Source: Armatimonadota bacterium (GTDB lineage Bacteria; Armatimonadota; Zipacnadia; Zipacnadales; FEN-943). Taken from it: DNA of 14,162 nucleotides. Positions 1 to 6,500 of this stretch are shown here, in pieces. A program made the position numbers and the translations under genes. Every line of letters begins with the position of its first letter. The stretch's first letter is position 1. A model generated the notes under the pieces. That model saw nothing but the letters and a program-made list of their open reading frames with translations. It searched no databases and was not told the DNA's origin. The stretch is taken from NCBI GenBank assembly GCA_026419655.1, contig JANZZA010000716.1, positions 1-14,162 on the forward strand, given 5' to 3'.

Positions 1-657
1 TACCTAAACGAATGGACAAGCATGCCGGCCGTCGCCGAGATAAAAACCGATGACCGCTTGCGGGCGCGGTTCTGGCTGCGATGGAACGACGAAGGCCTTT
101 ACCTGGCCGCTCACGTGGCCGACCCGTCCCCGCTCATCAACAGAGCCAGTGACCTGCGGCTGCTGTTCAAGGGTGGCGATTGCATTGACCTCCAGTTGGG
201 CCTTGGCCGCTCGCCTGAGAATCACCCGACAGAAATACTGCCGGGCGATCTGCGGGTTTTGTGGGCTATGATCAACGGGAAGCCTACGGCTGTTATCTAC
301 CGTTACCGCGTGCCCGGCACGCCAGACGCGGCGAAGGTAGTCTTTGCCTCACCTGTGAGGCGCATAACCGCCGACGTGGTAGACATCTGGGATGAGCCGC
401 CAGCAGCTTTCCGCCAGGCCGGCGACGGCTACGACTTTGAAGCCCTTGTGCCCTGGTCGAGACTGGGGAGTGAAGGCGCGCCGCAAGCTCGCGCCATCCC
501 CGCAGACCTGGGCGTGCTGTTCTCCACCCCCACAGGAGACGCCGTGGCCGAGCGCCTCTACTGGTCTAACCCGGCCGCCGGCGCTGTCTCCGACGTGCCC
601 AGCGAAGCCGAGATTGTGCCGCAGCTTTGGGGTTGGGCGCGTTTTGCCGCACACTGA
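1..657 (+). CDS. C-terminal part of a CBM9-like carbohydrate-binding protein (5' end outside window)
   Basis: The reading frame is open from the first base (in-frame codons Y-L-N-E-W-T-S precede the Met at 22) and ends with TGA at 655-657, so the gene probably starts upstream and the Met at 22 is internal. The visible 218 residues look like a CBM9/DOMON-type beta-sandwich: an RARFWLRWNDEGLYLAAHVAD strand pattern, a GGDCIDLQLGL segment, a YDFEALVPWSRLG segment of the kind seen near the end of these domains, and a DVPSEAEIVPQLWGWARF tail. From memory, such modules often end large secreted or periplasmic proteins of Armatimonadota, Planctomycetota and relatives, where they bind glycans. The catalytic or other partner domain is not in view, so substrate and enzyme class cannot be stated. 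The C-terminus looks natural. The module assignment is fairly sure; the role of the whole protein is unknown. Confidence 0.72.
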   Translation, partial: YLNEWTSMPAVAEIKTDDRLRARFWLRWNDEGLYLAAHVADPSPLINRASDLRLLFKGGDCIDLQLGLGRSPENHPTEILPGDLRVLWAMINGKPTAVIYRYRVPGTPDAAKVVFASPVRRITADVVDIWDEPPAAFRQAGDGYDFEALVPWSRLGSEGAPQARAIPADLGVLFSTPTGDAVAERLYWSNPAAGAVSDVPSEAEIVPQLWGWARFAAH

Positions 658-828
658 CACGAGACAACCGGATACAGGTGCGTCCCCTTTCGAGGCGGCC
701 CGCCGCCGGCTCGTATTCAAGGATGTCTGAGGACAGGCAGCGCCTTCTACTGCTGTGGCCAGCGCCCACCGCGGTGGCCCCTTTGGGGAGCCGACGCCCC
801 TGAAAAGCGATAAGCCCAGACAAAAGCG

Positions 829-856
829 CGGGGCCCCTGCCTTGGCAGGGGCCCCG
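829..856 (-). terminator. Rho-independent-type terminator of the SLH porin gene
   Basis: A perfect 13-bp inverted repeat (829-841 with 844-856) folds into a very GC-rich stem with a small CTTG-type loop. Read on the minus strand it lies 25 bases past the porin stop codon and is followed by CGCTTTTGTC, a short U-run. On the plus strand no T-run follows, so it suits the minus-strand gene best, although it may also block read-through from the convergent CBM9-like gene. Confidence 0.75.
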
Positions 857-880
857 ATTGACCACTGATAACAGTGTGGG

Positions 881-2758
881 CTAGAAGCCGATGGTCAGCC
901 GGCCCACGAGCAGGTCAACGTCGTCATAGGATCGGGACGAAGACTTCTCGCGCGCGTAGAGGACGTGGAGGTTGACGCCGCTAGCAACCTCGCGAGAGAA
1001 CCCGATGGACCAGAGGTCAGCGTAGTCGGGTTCCCACCGGGACCCGTAGGGATCGTCCAGGTTGTAGTAGCTGATCTCGAAGGGCCAGGAGCCGAGCTTG
1101 AAGGCCAGCGTGGCGCCGATGGTCTCGATCTCCGGGAAGATGGGGATGCAGCGGGTCCAGCGCTCGAAGGGGATGTAGCCCATAGCGACTGGGTCCTCAA
1201 GGAGCTCGATGCCCGCGAGGTAGTCCTCGAAGTACGGGTTAAGGGTGCTGTAGGCGATGTTGTACCCGTCCTTGGCCTCGGCCCACATGGCGCGCAGTGA
1301 CCAAGACGGCGTCTTCCAGAGGTCGGCCATCACGAGGAAGGCCCTGGGGTTGAGGTCAGCGTCGTCCGGGTCGGAGTTGTCCCAATACTTGGTCTGCTCG
1401 GCGTACTCCGCCCAGAGCTCGCGGTCGCCCCAGTACTTCCACCATACGTCGGCGCTCCAGGCCTGTTCGCTTCCAACGCCGCGGCCAAGATAGTTCACGC
1501 CAAGTGACCATGTCGGCCTCTCGTAAGCCAGCCGGCCCGCAACATAGGTCTCATGGACCGGGCCGAAGTCGGCTTCGCCCGGCGATGCCATGACATCAAG
1601 CGACAGCGGGGTGTTCCACAGGTTGCTGGCCTGCATCCGCACGCCCTGGAGGCTCTTGCGGTCGTTGTTGGCCACAAGGCCAAGGCCGTAGCGGAAGTAC
1701 TGGCGGCCGACCGTCCACTTGGCCGTCCACAGGCCGGTCGTGTTGAACTGCAGGTAGGCCTCGTCAACCCAGATGTTGTCCTGCAGGGCACTGACCAGCC
1801 CGCGGCCGTCCACGGTCCAGTACGCTAGAGCCTGCGCAGCAAGGGGATCTAGATCGGGCAAAGCGGGCGCCCCCTGAGCCGGAGAGCCACCCTCACCACC
1901 TTCCATCCCCTGCGCGGCCCATAGCGCAAGTAGGTTCTTGCGGTAGTTGATGTCAGTCCACGCCTCTGCCAGTTGCGACTCGATGGTATCGTCCTCCCCA
2001 GCCATCCAATCAACCAACCCCTCAATCTCTCCGGTCTTCGGGTCGGCCCAGTAGATCCATCCGCCCGGGTCGGCGACTGGCTCGATGGTCCTGTTGTCGC
2101 GGAACTTGAGCATGATCCGGCCAGCGAGTCGGTCGGTCACTTGGCCCTCGACACCAACCTTCGCGGTGAGGTTGTCGAAGCTTGTGTCGCCGTCCAGATT
2201 GGTCCCGGCCATGCCCAGCCGGTAGTCAATCCAGCCGACAGCCTTGACGCCCTTGGCTTCCTCGAGGGCCGTAACGCGGTCGGAGAGGTCCTGCACGTCT
2301 GCGCTCAGGTCATCCACGTCGCCGCGGATCTGGCGCAATTCATCGCGGAACTCGCCGACGAGCTTTTGCACGACGGTCCTGACCTCGGCTTCCTCTACCT
2401 TGCCCGGAGGCCCGGGAGGCCCGGCAGGACCGGCAGGACCAGCAGGCCCAGCAGGCCCGGCAGGACCCTGCGGCCCAGCAGGACCAGCAGGCCCAGCAGG
2501 CCCAGCAGGCCCAGCTCCGGCCCGCGGCAGGTTGTCAAGAAGCCGCGAGATGGCCATCGCAAACTCGTACCGCGTCATGGCCCGGTTGCCGTGGAACAGG
2601 CCATCCGGGTAGCCGATGATTATCCCCTTGTCCACCAGCGTCTGCACTGCGTCATACGCCCAGTGGTCGAAGGGAACGTCATCGGTCGGAGCGGCCTGTA
2701 CCAGCACCGGTAAAACAAGCACCGACACCAGCAAGCTTGCTGCGATCCACTTGTACAT
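881..2758 (-). CDS. SLH-domain outer-membrane porin with collagen-like segment
   Basis: This 625-residue protein is predicted to sit in the outer membrane as a porin tethered to the cell wall. Residues 1-23 are a signal peptide (MYKWIAASLL... ending VQAA). Residues about 27-75 are one SLH domain (FDHWAYDAVQTLVDKGIIIG, then MTRYEFAMAISRLL), which in this protein class binds the peptidoglycan or its secondary polymer. Residues 83-118 are twelve uninterrupted Gly-Pro-X triplets (mostly GPA, with GPQ and GPP). Residues about 121-170 form a heptad-like coiled coil. From about 172 the sequence alternates like a beta-barrel and ends in LTIGF; a terminal Phe is the usual outer-membrane insertion signal. 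The frame stays open upstream to 3022, but a GGAGGG site at 2769-2774, the signal peptide and the odd composition of the extension all favour the ATG at 2758. The collagen-like hinge between SLH and coiled coil is unusual. The transported solute is unknown. Confidence 0.85.
   Translation of the reverse strand: MYKWIAASLLVSVLVLPVLVQAAPTDDVPFDHWAYDAVQTLVDKGIIIGYPDGLFHGNRAMTRYEFAMAISRLLDNLPRAGAGPAGPAGPAGPAGPQGPAGPAGPAGPAGPAGPPGPPGKVEEAEVRTVVQKLVGEFRDELRQIRGDVDDLSADVQDLSDRVTALEEAKGVKAVGWIDYRLGMAGTNLDGDTSFDNLTAKVGVEGQVTDRLAGRIMLKFRDNRTIEPVADPGGWIYWADPKTGEIEGLVDWMAGEDDTIESQLAEAWTDINYRKNLLALWAAQGMEGGEGGSPAQGAPALPDLDPLAAQALAYWTVDGRGLVSALQDNIWVDEAYLQFNTTGLWTAKWTVGRQYFRYGLGLVANNDRKSLQGVRMQASNLWNTPLSLDVMASPGEADFGPVHETYVAGRLAYERPTWSLGVNYLGRGVGSEQAWSADVWWKYWGDRELWAEYAEQTKYWDNSDPDDADLNPRAFLVMADLWKTPSWSLRAMWAEAKDGYNIAYSTLNPYFEDYLAGIELLEDPVAMGYIPFERWTRCIPIFPEIETIGATLAFKLGSWPFEISYYNLDDPYGSRWEPDYADLWSIGFSREVASGVNLHVLYAREKSSSRSYDDVDLLVGRLTIGF
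2405..2512 (-). repeat. Collagen-like Gly-Pro-X coding repeat
   Basis: A 9-bp-based tandem coding repeat gives twelve consecutive G-P-X triplets at residues 83-118 of the porin. The near-identical GGNCCNGCN codons make the tract prone to length change by slippage. On the opposite strand it yields long spurious open frames. Confidence 0.85.
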
Positions 2759-2768
2759 GTTTGTCTTG

Positions 2769-2774
2769 CCCTCC
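2769..2774 (-). promoter_or_regulatory. Shine-Dalgarno site fixing the porin start
   Basis: GGAGGG on the minus strand, 10 nt before the ATG at 2758. It decides between this start and the longer open frame that reaches 3022. Confidence 0.75.
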
Positions 2775-3020
2775 GTAGTCTGACAGTCTGCATGAGACAG
2801 GGCACGAGGCAAAGGCACTGCGTACCCCATCCGTCGGGGCGAGGGCAAGCCGCTCTCGCAGCGGCACGCGAGTGTCCTTTGTTTCCTCGCCAGCCGTGCT
2901 TGTCGAGCGCCCTTCTCCACCGCCCCGTCGTCGGCCCCTGTCCCGTTGCCGCCCGGCTTGGAGGTATCCTCCCTTCTTTGCCAGTATCGGCGGCAACAAA
3001 GCCGACGATGCAGAACCTGC

Positions 3021-3044
3021 AACGGGCAGTTAACACCGCCCGTT
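3021..3044. promoter_or_regulatory. 7-bp inverted repeat at the start of the porin transcript
   Basis: AACGGGC (3021-3027) and GCCCGTT (3038-3044) are perfectly complementary around a 10-nt centre holding the palindrome GTTAAC. It lies just downstream of the predicted transcription start (about 3049). It could be an RNA stem that protects the 5' end or an operator for a dimeric repressor; the sequence alone does not separate these. Confidence 0.35.
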
Positions 3045-3056
3045 ACGTCCGCAGCT

Positions 3057-3086
3057 TATATACCACAAGAACCGCCGGTGAGTCAA
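3057..3086 (-). promoter_or_regulatory. Predicted sigma-70-type promoter of the porin gene
   Basis: Read on the minus strand: TTGACT (3081-3086), 18-nt spacer, TATATA (3057-3062). The -35 matches consensus at 5 of 6 bases and the -10 at 4 of 6. The start of transcription would be near 3049. Confidence 0.55.
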
Positions 3087-3199
3087 GGGTCACAACTGCG
3101 AAATAGTCACTCCAGCTACAAGTGCCTACATCCACCACCACTCCCTTAGACAACCCACTGCTTCTGGCGTTTCGGCCAAAGCCTAACTCATTTCGTGCC

Positions 3200-3451
3200 T
3201 CAGGTAGCACCGGCGTCAGGCTGGCTCCACCCTTCCTTTTCTGCCTCTGCCTCTGCTGGTGCTTGCTTTTCTCCTTCCTCTTCCTGAACCCAGACTTTGC
3301 CGCGGCCGCCACAATACGAGCAGCGCACAACTCCCCACTGATGCACACTGCGCCCAGCCGCCGCAAGGCAATCTCGACAGCTTCTCCCTCCACTGCGCGT
3401 GCAGTTACGTTTTCCCCCGCAGTGGGGACAGTCAGCAAGTTTGCGTGCCAT
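3200..3451 (-). CDS. Small DnaJ-type zinc-ribbon protein
   Basis: An 83-residue protein with three CxxC knuckles: C8-P-H-C11, C25-R-D-C28 and C44-S-Y-C47, plus C17. The third knuckle continues as C-S-Y-C-G-G-R-G, an exact CxxCxGxG motif like the zinc-binding repeats of DnaJ; the first (CPHCGGKR) is a partial one. A charged tail rich in Glu and Ala follows (about residues 56-83). There is no J domain, signal peptide or membrane segment, so it is probably cytoplasmic. Possible roles are a chaperone-like or nucleic-acid-binding zinc module or a protein-protein adaptor; I cannot choose. The start is the ATG at 3451, with AGGAGG at 3458-3463 six bases away; a TTG at 3457 in the same frame is too close to that site. 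It begins 50 nt after the stop codon of the large secreted protein gene on the same strand, so the two are likely co-transcribed. Confidence 0.72.
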   Translation of the reverse strand: MARKLADCPHCGGKRNCTRSGGRSCRDCLAAAGRSVHQWGVVRCSYCGGRGKVWVQEEEGEKQAPAEAEAEKEGWSQPDAGAT

Positions 3452-3457
3452 GTGCAA

Positions 3458-3463
3458 CCTCCT
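3458..3463 (-). promoter_or_regulatory. Shine-Dalgarno site of the zinc-ribbon gene
   Basis: AGGAGG on the minus strand, 6 nt before the ATG at 3451. It supports the short open frame as a real gene and selects ATG over the TTG at 3457. Confidence 0.7.
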
Positions 3464-3501
3464 CAGATAGAGCTTGCGCTAAGACGCCACCAGGAACACT
3501 T

Positions 3502-5994
3502 CTATGGCCCGGTATGAGTACTCCGAGTCAGGTCCTTGATTGCAGCTTGGGCAGCCAGCACCATTCCCCGGATCTCTTGGCCGGCCTGCGGTCCGGTGGC
3601 TTCGGCTCCAGCCACAGCCTGAACCAGTGCCTCCAGCGGTCTCCTATCGCCTGGCGGCCCCAAAGCAACCAGCCAAGCCCCAACCCACGTCTGCGCCGAT
3701 TGTCCCGGAGGCGTCCCTGTTGCTACAGAATACCACCCTTCGACGGTGCCGCGATCCCCCGCCGCCATAACGTGCGCCACCAGGCCCTCTCCGCTGCCGA
3801 CCATCCCGGCGGCCGTTGACGATGGCTGCGCATCCAGGATCTGCCACGTATGCAGTCCACCATAACTGTCAGGTAGCACCACGTCCTCCAGGAACCGACG
3901 CGCTCCGCGCCGCTTCGCCACGACCAACTGCTCCCCGCTGGCCGTATCCCTGTAGCGCTCCCATTCCCGGTAGCCCAGGGCGACAAGCAGTTGGCTGAGG
4001 TCGCGATAGCGCGGCATAGACGGCTGGACCCAAGCGAAGCGCAGATTAGGCTCTTGTGCGTGGCTGCCATAAACCGCTACGGCAGGCAACCCAGGGCCAC
4101 CGGTCACCTTAACCGAGACCTTCCATCCCAGCGGCACCCTCACTCGCAACAGGCCCGTCTCGTCGGTTACCCAACCTGCGGTTGGTCCGCTCGAATCCGG
4201 TGTCGCCGCAAGAGGTTGGCCCAGCGGCTTGGTTGTTGAACCGACCTGCTGCGACTGCGCCGGTACGAGACCTGGTTGAACCCGCGCAGAGGCCGGCGCC
4301 GGAACAGCAGCTCCTGGTGCCACCCGCGCTACTTGCAGCGGGGCGGCAGATACCCGGAAAGGTTCGGAGCGGCGCGGCCGAATGTCTGCGGTCGCGCTGG
4401 TGGTCCGGGCAATGGCCCTTGGCTTCTCACCTGCCGCGAGAATTGCTGTATATGAAGTGGCGGTAGACACAACAAGAGGCTGTGACAACTCCGAAGGGTG
4501 TCGGGCAACAACGGCTGGCGCAGCCCACGCCCGCGGTCCCACCACCGGGTTCGTCGCAGCCATCATGGGCGGAGCCGGCCGACCTGCCCTCCCTCGCGCC
4601 ACCGGCGACAGGGCTCCCGTAGACCACGCCGGGCTCCCATCTTCGCGACCAGGCCCAAGCGACGCCGTTGCCAAGCGCATGGGTGGTGACGGTCGGCTTT
4701 CCTCTACAACAGCCATTCCCGTGGCCGCCGGCTGCGATGCAAGCCAAGGGGCAGAAAGGGGCGGGGCTGTCGCCAACCCGGAACTCGGCTCGCCTGTCGC
4801 CCGCGGGGCGACGGCCGGCAACGCCGATGCCAGCACAGGGCGTCCGCTGTACCAGCCCTCTGGCAGAGCAATGCCAGGACGGAAGTCTCCGAAAACCGGC
4901 TCACGCACTCCCGGCGGGGTTGCGGAGACGTTTCCCAGTGCCGCCACCAGTGGTCGCCTATCCGCAAACGCAAAGGGCCTGTCGGCAGCCGCTGCGCCGC
5001 CGCGAGTCGTAGTACTAGCCCGCTCAGGTAGCCCGGCACGGGCGGCGCCCAGGCCAGGCGGTGTCATTTGAATATCTTCGGCCTGCCAGCTCGCAGCCGT
5101 CGGCACGCTCGGTGGCGACTGCGATAGCTGGACGCGAGCGGGACGTGTGGGCAAGTCTGTAAGCAATTCTCCACGAGATACTGCACCAAGCCTCAGACCC
5201 TCGCCAGGACTTAAGACTGGCGCCGGCGTTCCGCGCGGCTGAAGCCCGCTCGGCGAGGAGCTTGTAGCATCCTCGGCTGTGCGGGGCGCAAGTGAATGCG
5301 TACCACCGGGCACCGATGCCGGCCTTTCAGCCTCTCCCTGCGGTCCCGCAATGGTGGGACTCGTGGGCTGCGTCTGCTCCCCTGCCCCCACATCCGGCCC
5401 CAGGGTTGTCGCGGCCGTCTCGCCTGAAGAAGGCGCCTCGGGCCCGGCCACCAGCACTGGTGCCGTTTGTTGATGCGCGGCACGAAGCGCCTTAACAAAC
5501 TCGAAGATTGCACTGACTGGCACCTCGTCGCCTGCGGTGGCCGCCGCGAAGGAGCCGATGACACACGCCCGCCGAGCGTCAAGCTTAAAGGCAAGATACG
5601 CACCGGCCCATTCTTGCTCCCCTGCGCGAGCCCGCCCGCTCACGAGCAGCCCGCGGCCAGCCAGCGGCCCCGGAACCTGCCGCTCGCGCCGGGACGTGAA
5701 ATCACAACTGCGCTTTAGAAGTATTCCGTGCTCCCACGCGGCGTGGCGTTCGTCCCAGGAGCCCTGCGCAGGTGGATCAGGAGTCCATACCACCACATCC
5801 ACCCGCACCCCTTCAGGCGTCTCGAAGGCACAACCTCGGGGACCTGCGTCCTCAATCAGCTTCCAACCAGGTGGCAATTTTACAGTACTGTCCAGAGCCA
5901 CTATCCGGATGACAACGCCCTGCCCAGCGCCGAGGCTGATTGCGTGAGCGGCCAGAGCAACCAAGATTACTGCGATCCTGGCTGGCTGAGTCAT
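3502..5994 (-). CDS. Large secreted protein: two globular end domains joined by a ~430-residue Pro/Ala-rich linker
   Basis: 830 residues, function not recognised. Residues 1-25 are a signal peptide (IAVILVALAAHAISLGAGQG core). Residues about 28-175 form a globular domain with an LPPGWKLIEDAG strand, an FETPEGVRVDVVVW strand and an IFEFVKAL helix. Residues about 178-610 are low-complexity, rich in Pro, Ala, Ser, Thr and Gly, and probably disordered. Residues about 611-800 form a second globular domain opening with LLRVRVPLGWKVSVKV. Both ends share the pattern hydrophobic-P-x-G-W-K followed by beta-strands, reminiscent of PsbP/Mog1-like folds; that link is a guess. The protein has no lipobox or transmembrane segment after the signal, so it is probably periplasmic or exported. 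The only usable start is the ATG at 5994, because a stop lies in frame at 6019-6021. Its Shine-Dalgarno site is unusually far away (see the upstream mini-ORF). The zinc-ribbon gene follows 50 nt downstream. Confidence 0.7.
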   Translation of the reverse strand: MTQPARIAVILVALAAHAISLGAGQGVVIRIVALDSTVKLPPGWKLIEDAGPRGCAFETPEGVRVDVVVWTPDPPAQGSWDERHAAWEHGILLKRSCDFTSRRERQVPGPLAGRGLLVSGRARAGEQEWAGAYLAFKLDARRACVIGSFAAATAGDEVPVSAIFEFVKALRAAHQQTAPVLVAGPEAPSSGETAATTLGPDVGAGEQTQPTSPTIAGPQGEAERPASVPGGTHSLAPRTAEDATSSSPSGLQPRGTPAPVLSPGEGLRLGAVSRGELLTDLPTRPARVQLSQSPPSVPTAASWQAEDIQMTPPGLGAARAGLPERASTTTRGGAAAADRPFAFADRRPLVAALGNVSATPPGVREPVFGDFRPGIALPEGWYSGRPVLASALPAVAPRATGEPSSGLATAPPLSAPWLASQPAATGMAVVEESRPSPPMRLATASLGPGREDGSPAWSTGALSPVARGRAGRPAPPMMAATNPVVGPRAWAAPAVVARHPSELSQPLVVSTATSYTAILAAGEKPRAIARTTSATADIRPRRSEPFRVSAAPLQVARVAPGAAVPAPASARVQPGLVPAQSQQVGSTTKPLGQPLAATPDSSGPTAGWVTDETGLLRVRVPLGWKVSVKVTGGPGLPAVAVYGSHAQEPNLRFAWVQPSMPRYRDLSQLLVALGYREWERYRDTASGEQLVVAKRRGARRFLEDVVLPDSYGGLHTWQILDAQPSSTAAGMVGSGEGLVAHVMAAGDRGTVEGWYSVATGTPPGQSAQTWVGAWLVALGPPGDRRPLEALVQAVAGAEATGPQAGQEIRGMVLAAQAAIKDLTRSTHTGP

Positions 5995-6005
5995 TTCAGG
6001 GCCAT
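5991..6005 (-). CDS. Possible four-codon leader ORF overlapping the start of the large secreted protein
   Basis: On the minus strand the purine tract GGGAGGGG (6010-6017) lies about 6 nt from an ATG at 6005 that opens ATG-GCC-CTG-AAA-TGA (M-A-L-K-stop). The TGA overlaps the ATG of the 830-residue gene as ATGA. The main start is about 17 nt from the GGAGG core, too far for normal initiation, so translation may be coupled through this mini-ORF. A missing base that splits one longer N-terminus is an alternative explanation. Confidence 0.35.
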   Translation of the reverse strand: MALK

Positions 6006-6032
6006 CTTTCCCCTCCCATTACCCAGCCCCAC

Positions 6033-6061
6033 ATTATCGCCTGCCAGCAGCATCCTCGCAA
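6033..6061 (-). promoter_or_regulatory. Predicted promoter of the large secreted protein gene
   Basis: Read on the minus strand: TTGCGA (6056-6061), 17-nt spacer, GATAAT (6033-6038). The -10 matches consensus at 5 of 6 bases and the -35 at 4 of 6. The -35 forms the gene-proximal end of the dispersed element at 6056-6126. Confidence 0.45.
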
Positions 6062-6126
6062 CGGGAGTATTCAGTTTACTCAGGATTTTGTTTCAGGCAG
6101 GAAAGAGTAAGGCGCCAAGAATCACC
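6056..6126 (-). repeat. Dispersed ~73-nt intergenic element, copy 1
   Basis: Read on the minus strand, this 71-nt stretch aligns with copy 3 (11301-11373, +): by hand count, 55 of the first 64 aligned positions are identical without gaps. The core is CCTGAGTAAACTGAATACTC, which contains a GAGTA/TACTC inverted repeat, preceded by CTGCCTGAAAC and ended by GTTGCGA. In this orientation it points towards the start codon of the downstream gene, 62 nt away. The two copies before valS also point towards their gene. Confidence 0.7.
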
Positions 6127-6133
6127 TCGGAGA

Positions 6134-6247
6134 CTGTTGCGAAACCCAGTGTCGGCTTACCCAGACCCAGGAAACTGCATAACGCTCTACCACTGATTTT
6201 TTATCCGCGATTTCCTCTCGCGGCCGGGACGGCGACTCTTGCAACAT
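6134..6247 (+). repeat. Terminally inverted ~113-bp unit, copy 1 of 3
   Basis: It begins CTGTTGCGAAAC and ends GACTCTTGCAACAT; the tips TGTTGC/GCAACA are complementary. Its last 15 bases (6232-6246) match the end of copy 3 (6485-6499) at 14 of 15 positions. It also holds a perfect 6-bp stem CCGCGA/TCGCGG (6205-6210, 6218-6223). This copy is the most diverged at its inner left arm. Confidence 0.5.
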
Positions 6248-6260
6248 TTTTCCCAGGGAA

Positions 6261-6375
6261 ACTGTTGCAAAACTCACCTTGGCGTAGCCCCCAGTCCGCG
6301 AGCGGCACAGATTTATGCCGGCAAGTTATGCTGGGTGGGAGTGGCTCACCCGTGAAAAGAAGGTTTTGCAACAGT
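6261..6375 (+). repeat. Terminally inverted ~113-bp unit, copy 2 of 3
   Basis: Perfect 13-bp terminal inverted repeats: ACTGTTGCAAAAC (6261-6273) and GTTTTGCAACAGT (6363-6375). The tip CTGTTGCAAA is shared with the ends of IS6-family elements such as IS26, but there is no transposase here. An inner GGGTG...CACCC stem is also present. Confidence 0.6.
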
Positions 6376-6386
6376 CACCCAGAGGG

Positions 6387-6500
6387 CTGTTGCAAAAGCT
6401 GCGCTTCGCTGACCTAGAACGACGAAGGCGCACAACTTTGGGTGCCCGACGTTTTGCCCGCAAGCAAGTCAATCAAGCCCTAGAGCGACTCTTCCAACAG
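6387..6500 (+). repeat. Terminally inverted ~113-bp unit, copy 3 of 3
   Basis: It begins CTGTTGCAAAAGC, identical to copy 2 over the first 11 bases, and ends GACTCTTCCAACAG. The arms pair at about 10 of 12 positions. Its start is 125 bases after that of copy 2, which is itself 128 bases after copy 1, giving a near-constant period. The spacers between units (14 and 12 nt) both contain CCCAG followed by a G-run. Confidence 0.5.

Larger units (their letters stand above)
2759..3199 (-). other. Intergenic region: porin promoter and structured ~290-nt leader
   Basis: No convincing gene is seen here. Read on the minus strand, a promoter (3057-3086) is followed by a leader of roughly 290 nt. Its first third contains three successive hairpins: 3021-3027 with 3038-3044 (AACGGGC/GCCCGTT), 2986-2994 with 3001-3009 (one mismatch, 6-nt loop) and 2960-2964 with 2968-2972 (GGAGG/CCTCC, 3-nt loop). 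The leader matches no riboswitch class that I can recognise by eye. The part 3090-3199, behind the zinc-ribbon gene, shows no clear terminator. Confidence 0.55.

Noticed and set aside
766..777. 12-bp palindrome CCACCGCGGTGG as a terminator of the CBM9-like gene
   Set aside because: Perfect but without room for a loop, and only a short T-run follows; could equally be chance in GC-rich DNA.
1973..2713. Plus-strand open frame of 246 codons opposite the porin gene
   Set aside because: It mirrors the porin gene, including the collagen-like repeat read backwards (RPGRPGRTGR type); no start-site support or domain pattern.
2759..3022. 88-residue N-terminal extension of the porin frame
   Set aside because: The frame is open only by chance: the extension is rich in Arg and Cys, would bury the signal peptide, and a good ribosome-binding site sits before the ATG at 2758.
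4382..5071. Plus-strand open frame of 229 codons inside the large secreted protein gene
   Set aside because: It lies opposite the low-complexity linker, where GC-rich codons leave several frames open; no recognisable domain.
5728..6417. 229-codon plus-strand frame through the repeat region
   Set aside because: It crosses antisense of a real gene, a promoter and two repeat units; composition does not hold along its length.
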